Positions 6,615 to 14,625 of a stretch of DNA of 36,865 nt are shown here, in pieces. The notes under the pieces were generated by a model. It was not told the DNA's origin, searched no databases, and worked only from the letters and a program-made list of their open reading frames with translations. The stretch covers positions 1 to 36,865 of the forward strand of contig CAAFZT010000044.1 of the NCBI GenBank assembly GCA_900767605.1, written 5' to 3'. The stretch's first letter is position 1. Every line of letters starts with the position of its first letter. Source of the DNA: Bacilli bacterium (lineage in GTDB: Bacteria > Bacillota_I > Bacilli_A > RFN20 > CAG-826). Made by a program: the position numbers and the translations under genes.

Positions 6615-7568
6615 ATGCCGACTGAAGAAATGGAAAGACAACGACTTCGCGGCCCCCGAACCGCCTTGGAAAAGAAGAAGAAAGTTCGTTGGTGGCGCGT
6701 TGTTATCGATGTGGTGACCGGCCTCGTGGTTGTTTCGGCGTGCTTAGTATGTGCAAACCTTGCTTATTTAAACTGGACATTCAATGAGCCCTTCTATGTG
6801 AATGGGATGTCCATGTATCCTACGCTTAACGCGGATGGAAAAAGAAAGACGACAGATGGCTACCGCCCGTTAACTTGGAACGATACCTCTAGCATCGATG
6901 GGGATATCGTGGATTATGGTTATGCCAAAGTTGGAAATAAGGGGAATTGGCGGGACACACTTTCTCGTTACGATATTGTTGTCGCCTATTATCCGGAAGA
7001 TTATTCCTTTGATGGAGAGAGACATGTTCTAAAGGAAAAAACATCTCCAAAAATCAAAAGATTAATCGGGATGCCTGGGGAAACCCTAACTTTTGAAGTG
7101 GTCACGCGTGGAGAAGATGCCGGCGGACGTTTTGAATTTGTCGGGGATCAGCCCAAGGCCTACGTTTCGACTTACGACGAGAATTACAACACGGCTTGGG
7201 GCAAAACGACGATTACGGATAAAGAAGGGAATTCTACCGTGTTAAAACCCCTTTATGATGAGTCGGACTTTCCGGAAGCGAATGGCCATGTGTATCCGGT
7301 TGCTCAATTAGTTGGCGGAGTCCGCTCCAAAACGTGGGAACTTAAGGACAATGAATATTTCTTGATGGGTGATAATCGTGGCGGGACCGGGCATTCCATG
7401 GACTCTCGTGAAAAGGGCCCGATTGAAGATTTCATGGTGATTGGCAAAGCTTATGTTATCACCTCGCAACGGAAACTGACGGTACAGCCAGACGCCACTT
7501 TGAAGGCGAATTTTTCGCTAGGATTATCGTGGTGGCCGTGGGATTATATTCACTTGGATCAGCATTAA
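6615..7568 (+). CDS. lepB: Signal peptidase I
   Basis: A 317-residue type I signal peptidase that removes signal peptides from exported proteins at the outer face of the membrane. After a basic cytoplasmic N-terminus (about residues 1-30, KKKKVRWWR) there is one membrane segment (about 32-57). The catalytic Ser box is NGMSMYPTL, the Lys box is KIKRLIGMPGETL, and the C-terminal box is LMGDNRGGTGHSMDSREKGPI. Two inserted stretches (about 75-110 and 165-215) make it longer than typical Gram-positive enzymes. I chose ATG 6615; TTG 6606 overlaps the -10 box. No Shine-Dalgarno is present. Confidence 0.93.
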   Translation: MPTEEMERQRLRGPRTALEKKKKVRWWRVVIDVVTGLVVVSACLVCANLAYLNWTFNEPFYVNGMSMYPTLNADGKRKTTDGYRPLTWNDTSSIDGDIVDYGYAKVGNKGNWRDTLSRYDIVVAYYPEDYSFDGERHVLKEKTSPKIKRLIGMPGETLTFEVVTRGEDAGGRFEFVGDQPKAYVSTYDENYNTAWGKTTITDKEGNSTVLKPLYDESDFPEANGHVYPVAQLVGGVRSKTWELKDNEYFLMGDNRGGTGHSMDSREKGPIEDFMVIGKAYVITSQRKLTVQPDATLKANFSLGLSWWPWDYIHLDQH

Positions 7569-7570
7569 TT

Positions 7571-8428
7571 ATGGGGCAGCAAAACATTCATTATTTTCCG
7601 GGACATATGTCCAAAGCGTTAGACGCGATGCAAGGCTATGTCAAATCCGTGGATCTCATCGTCGAAATCGTGGATGGTCGTGCTCCTTTAAGCTCGAGAA
7701 ACCCGCTTTTAAAAGGCCTAGCCGGTCAAAAGCCTATTTTGCTGCTTCTTTCTAAAAGCGATTACGCAGATCCTGCCGTGACGGAAGGCTGGATTCAATA
7801 TTTTGCTTCTCAAGGACAAGACGCTATTTCAGGCAATCTCAAAAAGGATCGTTTCGTTTCCTTGCTCTCCAAAGCGGCGGAACCCCTTGTTAGCAAAAAG
7901 CGCGAGAAAGAAAAGAAGCGTGGCATGATGCCTCAGCCGATTCGCGTCATGATTGTGGGAATTCCTAACGTAGGAAAAAGTACTTTGATCAATAACTTGG
8001 CGGAGAAGAAGAAAGCCAAAGTGGGAAACAAAGCCTGCGTTACTCGTGCCGCTCAGTGGATAAAACTTAACGCGGATTTTGTTCTTTTAGATACTCCGGG
8101 TATTTTACCCATGAGTTATCCAACTCGCGAACAAGCCGTTCGTTTGGCGCTTCTAGGGACGATGAAAGAAGAAGTTTTGCCGACGCTTGAACTCAGTTAT
8201 TCTCTCCTCGATTTCTTGAAAGTCGCATACCCCTCTTCGCTCTTTTCCCGTTTTGGGATGGAAAACATCGCTTCGATGGATAACGATTCGATTCTGGTTC
8301 GAATCGCACAAAGACGATTGCTTTTGGATGGATCGCAGCCTTCCATGGATAAGGCAGCCTATCTTTTGGTGAAGGAATTCAAAGACGGCGTTTTGGGTCG
8401 TCTTTCCTTGGAGCGTCCCTGTGCTTAG
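7571..8428 (+). CDS. rbgA: Ribosome biogenesis GTPase RbgA (YlqF)
   Basis: A 285-residue circularly permuted GTPase needed for late 50S subunit assembly. It opens with the family motif IHYFPGHMSKA. The G motifs appear in permuted order: G4-like LLLLSKSDYAD first, then G1 GIPNVGKSTLIN, then G3 LLDTPGIL. The G4 box reads SKSD rather than the usual NKxD. The C-terminal helical region follows. The start at 7571 is two bases after the lepB stop; the earlier in-frame start at 7529 lies inside lepB. It is next to rnhB as in B. subtilis, and overlaps it by 8 bp. Confidence 0.95.
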   Translation: MGQQNIHYFPGHMSKALDAMQGYVKSVDLIVEIVDGRAPLSSRNPLLKGLAGQKPILLLLSKSDYADPAVTEGWIQYFASQGQDAISGNLKKDRFVSLLSKAAEPLVSKKREKEKKRGMMPQPIRVMIVGIPNVGKSTLINNLAEKKKAKVGNKACVTRAAQWIKLNADFVLLDTPGILPMSYPTREQAVRLALLGTMKEEVLPTLELSYSLLDFLKVAYPSSLFSRFGMENIASMDNDSILVRIAQRRLLLDGSQPSMDKAAYLLVKEFKDGVLGRLSLERPCA

Positions 8429-9041
8429 ATTTGAAAGACAGTATTATAGCGACGAAATCACAGCCATCGCTGGGGTAGACGAAGCGGGACGCGGCCCTTT
8501 GGCGGGCCCGGTATGCGCTGCCGCGGTCATCTTTCCGAAGAATTACAAAAATACGATTATCGACGATTCCAAAAAACTTACAGATAAGAAACGCCAAGAG
8601 CTTTTTGATGTAATCAAAGACCACGCATTAGCCTATGGTATCGCGATGGTTTCCGCGGAGGAGATTGATGAACTCAATATTTATGCCGCGACGCAGAAAT
8701 GCATGAAGCTCGCTTTAAGCCAACTCCAAGTGGATTATCAACTGGTTCTGACCGATGCGATGCCCCTTCCTGGATTCCCCAAGAAGGTGATTCCTATCAT
8801 CAAAGGGGATGCTCAGGCCTTGAATATTGCCGCTGCTTCGATTCTAGCGAAAGTCACGCGTGATCGTTATATGTGCGAATTGGAAAAACAATATCCCCAG
8901 TTCCATTTTTCCGTGCACAAAGGATATGGAACGAAACTGCACATGCAGGAATTGGAAGAATATGGCCCCATCGAAGGAGTGCATCGGAAAACCTACGCCC
9001 CGGTTGCCAAATTCTATCAAAGTCAACTCACGTTGTTTTAA
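8421..9041 (+). CDS. rnhB: Ribonuclease HII
   Basis: A 206-residue enzyme that cleaves the RNA strand of RNA-DNA hybrids and single ribonucleotides embedded in DNA. Catalytic carboxylates are visible in GVDEAGRGPLAGPV (the D-E pair), in LTDAMPLPG and in the second half of the protein. The family signature IIKGDAQALNIAAASILAKVTRDRYM and the SVHKGYGTKLHMQELEEYGP segment are also present. The start is a GTG at 8421 overlapping the rbgA stop, with GGAG about 7 nt upstream. Length is normal. Confidence 0.95.
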   Translation: MLRFERQYYSDEITAIAGVDEAGRGPLAGPVCAAAVIFPKNYKNTIIDDSKKLTDKKRQELFDVIKDHALAYGIAMVSAEEIDELNIYAATQKCMKLALSQLQVDYQLVLTDAMPLPGFPKKVIPIIKGDAQALNIAAASILAKVTRDRYMCELEKQYPQFHFSVHKGYGTKLHMQELEEYGPIEGVHRKTYAPVAKFYQSQLTLF

Positions 9042-9046
9042 AAAAG

Positions 9047-9064
9047 TAGTTATTTAAATAACTA
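9047..9064. repeat. 18-bp perfect palindrome
   Basis: TAGTTATTTAAATAACTA is a perfect palindrome 6 bp behind the rnhB stop and about 70 bp before dprA. It is AT-rich, with an A-run before it rather than a T-run after it. It could serve as a weak terminator on the minus strand or as a protein-binding site. Confidence 0.5.
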
Positions 9065-9136
9065 AGAAAATCGAATTGTAAAGATTTCGACACGTTTTTC
9101 TTTTTCCAACCTTCTAATACAGGTGTAGAGATCTTT

Positions 9137-9943
9137 ATGCGCGCTAATCAATTATTAATCCATATCGCCACCAAAACGAAAGGGGATGTCAAAGCCATGC
9201 TCGATATTATTCGAGAGAAACGTCCCTTCTCTTTGGAGGAGGTGGAGGAGACGAACAAAAATCTGAAATCGAAAGCTTTTACGATCGTAGACCCTTGTTA
9301 TCCGAAAAGTTTTCACGAGTGTCACTTCCCGCCCATTTGCATGTTTTATAAAGGGAACCTCGACTTGATTCGCGATTATCGCAAATGCTGCACGATTGTG
9401 GGGAGCAGGATGGCGAGCGATTATGCGATAAAGAGGGTGGGCGAGATCGCCGAAGAACTGGCAAAGCGAGGGGTTACGATTGTTTCGGGCCTAGCAAAAG
9501 GGATTGACGGGGCGGCCTTAAGGGCTGCGGTCCCTTATGGAAAAGCCGTTGCCGTTTTGGGAAATGGGCTTGATTACCACTATCCATCCGAGAATCGTGA
9601 CCTTCAGGACCGCATTGCCAAAGAGGGCCTTCTCATGACCGAATATCCAGAGGGGATCGCGCCTAAAGCGGATCATTTTCCGTGCAGAAACCGAATATTA
9701 GCCGCGTTAGGAAGCGTCGTTTTCATTGGAGAGGCTCACGCCCACAGCGGAACCATTGTTACGGTTGCCCATGCCCTGGACCTTAATCGAGACGTGGCGG
9801 TTTTGCCATTCCGGGCGACGGATGGCACCATGAACAACCATTTAATTGCAGATGGGGCAACTTTAGCGGAGACCGCGGACGACATTATGGATATGATGAA
9901 CTTCGGGTATCAAAAAGCGGAGGATGAGGATGAAGAAAAATAA
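9137..9943 (+). CDS. dprA: DNA-processing protein DprA (Smf)
   Basis: A 268-residue protein of the DprA family, which binds incoming single-stranded DNA and loads RecA during transformation. The Rossmann-like core is clear: IVGSRMASDYAIKRVGEIAEELAKRGVTIVSGLAKGIDGAAL, AVAVLGNGLDYHYPSENR, EYPEGIAPKADHFPCRNRILAAL and EAHAHSGTIVTVAHALDLNRDVAVLP. The usual PG after AVLP is replaced by FR. The N-terminal domain is short, and the C-terminal winged helix is absent; an acidic tail ends the protein. No Shine-Dalgarno precedes the ATG. It sits before topA as in B. subtilis. Confidence 0.93.
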   Translation: MRANQLLIHIATKTKGDVKAMLDIIREKRPFSLEEVEETNKNLKSKAFTIVDPCYPKSFHECHFPPICMFYKGNLDLIRDYRKCCTIVGSRMASDYAIKRVGEIAEELAKRGVTIVSGLAKGIDGAALRAAVPYGKAVAVLGNGLDYHYPSENRDLQDRIAKEGLLMTEYPEGIAPKADHFPCRNRILAALGSVVFIGEAHAHSGTIVTVAHALDLNRDVAVLPFRATDGTMNNHLIADGATLAETADDIMDMMNFGYQKAEDEDEEK

Positions 9944-10004
9944 TTTTCCTTTTTCTTATAAATAACATATTTATTTATATGGGATTTTTGGGGTTGCAGG
10001 TCGT

Positions 10005-10033
10005 TTGACAACCCTTCGAGGCGTTCCTATCAT
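10005..10033 (+). promoter_or_regulatory. Promoter of topA
   Basis: A perfect TTGACA (10005-10010), a 17-bp spacer and TATCAT (10028-10033). The topA ATG is 14 nt behind the -10, so the leader would be only about 7 nt and has no Shine-Dalgarno. Confidence 0.75.
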
Positions 10034-10047
10034 TGCCACGTTTCTTT

Positions 10048-12192
10048 ATGAAGTTAGTTATTGTTGAGTCACCAAAAAAATGTGAAACCATCCGCCGCTA
10101 CCTTGGCGCGGACTACCAAGTCATGGCTAGCCAAGGCCATATTCGCGACCTTTCCACCCGTGGGAAAGGCGGTTTAGGCATTGATGTCGCCGATGGATTC
10201 AAACCGGACTACGTTATTTCTCCTAAAAAAGGAAAAATCGTTGCCGAACTACAAGCTATTTCCAAAAAAGCGGATGAAGTCCTGCTTGCAACCGACCCTG
10301 ACCGCGAAGGAGAAGCGATTTCCTGGCACTTGGCCCAGGTTTTGAAATTGCCCGTGGATACCACCACACGTCTCCGTTTCCAAGAAATCACCAAGCCCGC
10401 GATTTTAACGGCTTTGGAAAACCCTTCTCATATCGATGTCAACCTGGTTCGTGCTCAAGAAGCGCGACGCATGGAAGACCGCATCATTGGTTTCCGCGTC
10501 TCCTCGTTGCTCCAAAAGAATGTTGGCGTTCAATCGGCGGGTCGCGTTCAATCGGCGACCCTCTCCATGATTGTGGATCGCCAAGCGGAAATTGATGCCT
10601 TCCACCCAGAAGAATATTGGACGATCGATGTGATGGTGCGCATCGGAGGAAAAGACTACAAGGCCAGCCTCGTGAAAGTGGATGGCAAGCCCTTCGAATG
10701 CCATACCAAAGAAGAAGCGGATGCCCTTTGTGCCCGTATTCCGGATATGCTTTCCGTCCAAAGCGTGACGAAATCGCCCAAAACCATCGCGGCGAAACCG
10801 CCGTTTACGACTTCGTCCATGCAGCAGGAAGCCTATACCAAATACCATTTCTCCAACGCCAGGACCCAAGCGGTTGCCCAACGTTTGTATGAAGGTATGG
10901 ATATCGCGGGGGAACATGTTGGTTTGATCACCTATATGCGTACCGACTCTACCCGTATCAGCCCGGAATTCTATACGCGCCACGCCGTTCCTTTCATTAA
11001 GGAAACTTATGGCGACGAATATGTGGGAACGATGCGCGCTGGCAAAAAAGGCGAGAACATCCAAGACGCCCACGAAGCGATTCGCCCAACAGGCACTCAC
11101 CGTACTCCGGACGTGGTCGCAAAATACGTTTCTCCAGAAGAAGCCAAACTCTATCGTTTGATTTATTGCCGCGCCATGGCTTCACTCATGGCCCCCAAAC
11201 GCATCGAATCGACGAATGTGAGCCTTGTTGGAAATGGTCTTGAATTCTCATTGAAGGGGGTACGTACCCTCTTTAAAGGCTTTGAAGTGCTTTATGGAGA
11301 ATTCGACGAGGACGATACTTTGTTGCTTCCGGAAATCAACGAAGGCGACAACTTGCCCAAATCCAAAATCAAATCGGAACAGAAATTCACCAAGCCGGAG
11401 CCCTCTTATAACGAAGCTTCGATTGTCAAAGCGATGGAAGAAAAAGGCATTGGCCGCCCGTCTACCTATGCGACGACGATTGAGACCTTATTGAAACGAA
11501 AATACGTTTCGAGCAATCGTGGCGTTTTAACTCCAACGGATGATGGAAAGAAAACCGTCGCGGTTTTGAAAAAATTCTTCCCCGATGTTGTTTCGACTTC
11601 TTATACCGCCAAAATGGAAAGCACTTTGGATGAAGTCGAAGAGGGCAAAGAGTCGTTCTTAGATACGATGAATGCCTTCTATCAACCGTTCAACGAAAAT
11701 TATGAAAAGGTTCGCGATGAAATGCGGAAGGAACCCCCAGAAGAAACGGGAGAGCTATGTCCGGAATGCGGCCATCCTTTGGTCGTGAAACGCAATCGCA
11801 AGGGACAAAAATTCATCGGCTGCTCCAATTTCCCTGCCTGCCATTACATCAAGAAGGACAAACCCGACGATAGGCCAACAGGAGAAGTCTGCCCAGAATG
11901 TGGATCCCCTCTTGTGGTTAAGAAAAACAAAAAAGGGGAAGAGTTCATTGGATGTTCCAATTTCCCCAATTGTCGTTATACCCGTAGCTTAGATGGCAAG
12001 GAAACCAAGCCGAAAGAAAAAGTGACTTATACCGAGGCGGATTACGTGAAACCGTGTCCCAAATGCAAAACGGGTCACCTCGTTGTGAAACAAGGCAAAA
12101 AGGCTAAGTTCTTGGGCTGCACCAATTTCCCACGCTGCCATTATCACGAATGGATCGACAAGAAAACGTCGGACGATTCGAAAAAGGAGTAG
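10048..12192 (+). CDS. topA: DNA topoisomerase I
   Basis: A 714-residue type IA topoisomerase that relaxes negative supercoils. The TOPRIM domain starts MKLVIVESPKKCETIRRYL and holds ATDPDREGEAISWHL. The catalytic Tyr lies in GLITYMRTDSTRIS. Three C-terminal four-Cys zinc ribbons follow: CPECGHPLVVKRNRKG..CSNFPAC, CPECGSPLVVKKNKKG..CSNFPNC and CPKCKTGHLVVKQGKK..CTNFPRC. ATG 10048 gives the canonical N-terminus; the in-frame TTG at 10033 overlaps the -10. The 3' end is followed closely by trmFO. Confidence 0.97.
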   Translation: MKLVIVESPKKCETIRRYLGADYQVMASQGHIRDLSTRGKGGLGIDVADGFKPDYVISPKKGKIVAELQAISKKADEVLLATDPDREGEAISWHLAQVLKLPVDTTTRLRFQEITKPAILTALENPSHIDVNLVRAQEARRMEDRIIGFRVSSLLQKNVGVQSAGRVQSATLSMIVDRQAEIDAFHPEEYWTIDVMVRIGGKDYKASLVKVDGKPFECHTKEEADALCARIPDMLSVQSVTKSPKTIAAKPPFTTSSMQQEAYTKYHFSNARTQAVAQRLYEGMDIAGEHVGLITYMRTDSTRISPEFYTRHAVPFIKETYGDEYVGTMRAGKKGENIQDAHEAIRPTGTHRTPDVVAKYVSPEEAKLYRLIYCRAMASLMAPKRIESTNVSLVGNGLEFSLKGVRTLFKGFEVLYGEFDEDDTLLLPEINEGDNLPKSKIKSEQKFTKPEPSYNEASIVKAMEEKGIGRPSTYATTIETLLKRKYVSSNRGVLTPTDDGKKTVAVLKKFFPDVVSTSYTAKMESTLDEVEEGKESFLDTMNAFYQPFNENYEKVRDEMRKEPPEETGELCPECGHPLVVKRNRKGQKFIGCSNFPACHYIKKDKPDDRPTGEVCPECGSPLVVKKNKKGEEFIGCSNFPNCRYTRSLDGKETKPKEKVTYTEADYVKPCPKCKTGHLVVKQGKKAKFLGCTNFPRCHYHEWIDKKTSDDSKKE

Positions 12193-12197
12193 CCCCA

Positions 12198-13499
12198 TTG
12201 GCTGAAATTCGCGTTATTGGCGGTGGGTTAGCGGGAGCAGAAGCCGCCTATTATTTGCTGAAAAAGGGATATGACGTCCATCTTTTTGAAGCACGCCCGT
12301 CTTATTCGGATGGAGCCCATGAGACGGATCTTTTCGGCGAACTCGTTTGTTCCAATTCCCTCAAATCCAAACAATTAACCAATGCCTGCGGTCTTTTGAA
12401 AGAGGAGATGCGTCATTTGGGATCCTTGATGATGGAAGCCTCCGATGCTTCCGAAGTACCTTCTGGCAATGCGTTGGGCGTGGACAGAGAGTTATTTGCT
12501 CGTTATATCACGGATAAATTGAATTCGTTCCCGAATTTGCATGTTCATCGCGAAGAAGTGACTTCGCTTCCTGATGATGGAATTCTAACGATTTTAGCCA
12601 CGGGACCCCTTACGTCCCCCACTCTTTTGGAAGATTTGAGCCAAAAAATCGGTCAAAAGAACCTTTCGTTTTTCGATGCGTCCGCTCCGATTGTCAAGAA
12701 GTCGAGCATCGATTTTTCCAGAGCCTATTTCAAATCCCGTTATGACCAAGATGATGGGTCCTATATCAATTGCCCTTTCACCAAAGACGAGTACTATGCA
12801 TTAGTCCACGAATTGCTTGGCGCTCAGAAAGCGTTGCTTCACGAGTTTGACACCCATTATTTTGAAGGCTGCCTTCCCGTGGAGGTCATTGCTAGCCGTG
12901 GGGGAGAGACGTTGCGCCATGGGCCATTAAAACCTTTTGGCTTAGAAACGTCGGAACATCCTAAGCCCTATGCCGTGGTTCAATTGCGTCAAGATACTAA
13001 ACTTGGCGACTACTACAACATCGTGGGATTTCAAACCAACTTGACCTACCCAGAACAAAAACGCGTTTTCTCCATGATTCCTGGATTGGAGCACGCTGAA
13101 TTCCTGCGATATGGCTTGATGCACCGTAATTCTTATATCGACGCCCCCCGTGTTTTGCAAAATGACTTATCCCTCAAAGCTCATCCTTCCGTCTTTGTCG
13201 CTGGGCAGCTCTCTGGCGTAGAGGGGTATGTGGAAAGCGCGGCCATGGGTATTTTATGCGCCATTCATGCTTCTAGAAGATTGGAGGGGAAACCCTTCGT
13301 CAAAATCCCCCGTGAAACGATTTATGGCGGCCTAGTTAGTTATCTCCTTCACGCCGAAGGCAAATATTTCCAGCCGATGAATGCGAACTGGGCGTTAATC
13401 CCAGGGGCAAGAAAAGAAAACCGCGATGCCTGCATCCAATCCTCTTTAAAAGCGATACAATCTTTTGTAGAGGAAATCGAGGATCATGGCCGAGAATAA
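12198..13499 (+). CDS. trmFO: Methylenetetrahydrofolate-tRNA-(uracil-5-)-methyltransferase TrmFO
   Basis: A 433-residue FAD and folate-dependent enzyme that makes T54 in the tRNA T-arm. The N-terminal FAD-binding motif is VIGGGLAGAEAAYYLLKKGYDVHLFEARP. Further family blocks are ELVCSNSLKS, NALGVDRELFARYIT, YINCPFTKDEYY, YFEGCLPVEVIASRGGETLRHGPLKPFGL and FVAGQLSGVEGYVESAAMG. The best start is TTG 12198, which matches the usual N-terminus and follows AAGGAG with an 8-nt spacer; longer in-frame starts lie inside topA. It overlaps the downstream recombinase gene by 14 bp. Confidence 0.95.
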   Translation: MAEIRVIGGGLAGAEAAYYLLKKGYDVHLFEARPSYSDGAHETDLFGELVCSNSLKSKQLTNACGLLKEEMRHLGSLMMEASDASEVPSGNALGVDRELFARYITDKLNSFPNLHVHREEVTSLPDDGILTILATGPLTSPTLLEDLSQKIGQKNLSFFDASAPIVKKSSIDFSRAYFKSRYDQDDGSYINCPFTKDEYYALVHELLGAQKALLHEFDTHYFEGCLPVEVIASRGGETLRHGPLKPFGLETSEHPKPYAVVQLRQDTKLGDYYNIVGFQTNLTYPEQKRVFSMIPGLEHAEFLRYGLMHRNSYIDAPRVLQNDLSLKAHPSVFVAGQLSGVEGYVESAAMGILCAIHASRRLEGKPFVKIPRETIYGGLVSYLLHAEGKYFQPMNANWALIPGARKENRDACIQSSLKAIQSFVEEIEDHGRE

Positions 13500-14448
13500 G
13501 TGGAAAGAATTACTCCAGCCCTATAGCCAGTACCTTCTTTTCTCTCGGAATTATTCTCCCAACACCATTGGCAATTACGAAAGGGACATCACGTCCTTTT
13601 TTGATTATTCGGAATCCATCGGAGTTCCGATTTTCGAGGTAGAGGAAATGACGATTTTGATGTTTCTCCAAGACCAACTCTCCAAAGGAGAATCGAAGAG
13701 AACATTAGCAAGACGCCTTTCCGCGTTGCGTTCTTTTTACGACTACCAACGCATCCACGATGCGGCTCATTTTACGAAAAATCCTTTTCGTGATGTGAAG
13801 GCTCCAAGAGCCGAAATCAAATACCCCCATGCCCTCTTTTTGGACCAAGTGAACAAATTGCTGGAGGAAAATGCCAAACGAGATGACCCTTTGATGGTGC
13901 GAGATCAAGCCATTTTAGAGCTGCTTTATGCTTCGGGAATGCGCGCTTCAGAGCTCGTTCATTTCGAGCCTTCATCCATCGATTATGGCAATCGCATGAT
14001 TCGCGTTTACGGCAAAGGAAAGAAGTACCGCATGGTTCCGTTTGGAATCAACGCGATGAAATGGATGAAGCGTTATTACAGCGAATTGCGCCCTGATTTG
14101 CTTGCCAAATGGACTCCTGCCGTGTCTCATCAAAGACCCAAAAGTTTTTTCCTTAGTGCCCAAGGCGGAACCCTTACGGTTCGCGGGCTTGAATACATTT
14201 TGCATCACGTGGAAGAAGTGACGGGGTTATCGTTGGACCTTCATCCTCACGAGTTGCGGCACTCTTTTGCCACCCATCTTTTGGAAAACGGTGCCGATTT
14301 ACGCTTAATTCAAGAACTTCTGGGCCACGAAAGCATCAATACGACCCAAGTTTACACCCATTTGACGACGGAAGACATGAAGGCGCAGTACGAGCGATAC
14401 TTCCCAAAACGGACGGGTGAAAAGCGCGACGGCGATTCCTCCCGGTAA
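13486..14448 (+). CDS. Tyrosine recombinase XerC/XerD type
   Basis: A 320-residue site-specific recombinase, likely the XerC (CodV) partner that resolves chromosome dimers at dif. The N-terminal SAM-like core-binding domain (about 5-95) includes RNYSPNTIGNYERDI. The catalytic domain shows Arg153 (GMRASEL), His255-x-x-Arg258 (HELRHSFATHLL), His281 (LLGHES) and the nucleophile Tyr290 (TTQVYTHL). The position directly after trmFO matches codV of B. subtilis. It overlaps trmFO by 14 bp. In B. subtilis hslVU and codY follow, but they are absent here. Confidence 0.93.
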   Translation: MAENKWKELLQPYSQYLLFSRNYSPNTIGNYERDITSFFDYSESIGVPIFEVEEMTILMFLQDQLSKGESKRTLARRLSALRSFYDYQRIHDAAHFTKNPFRDVKAPRAEIKYPHALFLDQVNKLLEENAKRDDPLMVRDQAILELLYASGMRASELVHFEPSSIDYGNRMIRVYGKGKKYRMVPFGINAMKWMKRYYSELRPDLLAKWTPAVSHQRPKSFFLSAQGGTLTVRGLEYILHHVEEVTGLSLDLHPHELRHSFATHLLENGADLRLIQELLGHESINTTQVYTHLTTEDMKAQYERYFPKRTGEKRDGDSSR

Positions 14449-14455
14449 TTCGTTC

Positions 14456-14485
14456 TTGCATACGCCTATACGCAAGGGGTATAAT
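14456..14485 (+). promoter_or_regulatory. Promoter of rpsB-tsf
   Basis: TTGCAT (14456-14461), an 18-bp spacer and a perfect TATAAT (14480-14485), starting just after the recombinase stop. It gives a leader of about 130 nt. Confidence 0.8.
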
Positions 14486-14491
14486 CCACGC

Positions 14492-14625
14492 GCTGTCTTT
14501 TTGACGGCTAAACGCACCCCGCGGATTCCACGCCGTGTTCCTTCCCGGCCGAAGCAGGCTTAAAAATGGGTTTGGTGGTCAGTGGTTCGAAGCGAGGGAG
14601 GCATAAACAAATGGAGGTCACCAAA
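14492..14625 (+). promoter_or_regulatory. Long 5' leader of rpsB
   Basis: About 130 nt of probably transcribed, GC-rich DNA with complementary stretches (for example CCGCGG and CGCCGTG around 14519-14540). Leaders of this length before ribosomal protein genes often carry autoregulatory structures, but I cannot match this one to a known class. An in-frame ATG at 14611 with its own GGGAGG gives a second possible rpsB start. Confidence 0.4.

Noticed and set aside
9061..9136. dprA promoter with boxes TCTAAT or TAGAGA
   Set aside because: No -35 at acceptable spacing; matches are too weak to report as a feature.
10405..11100. 231-codon minus-strand open frame
   Set aside because: Antisense shadow of topA.
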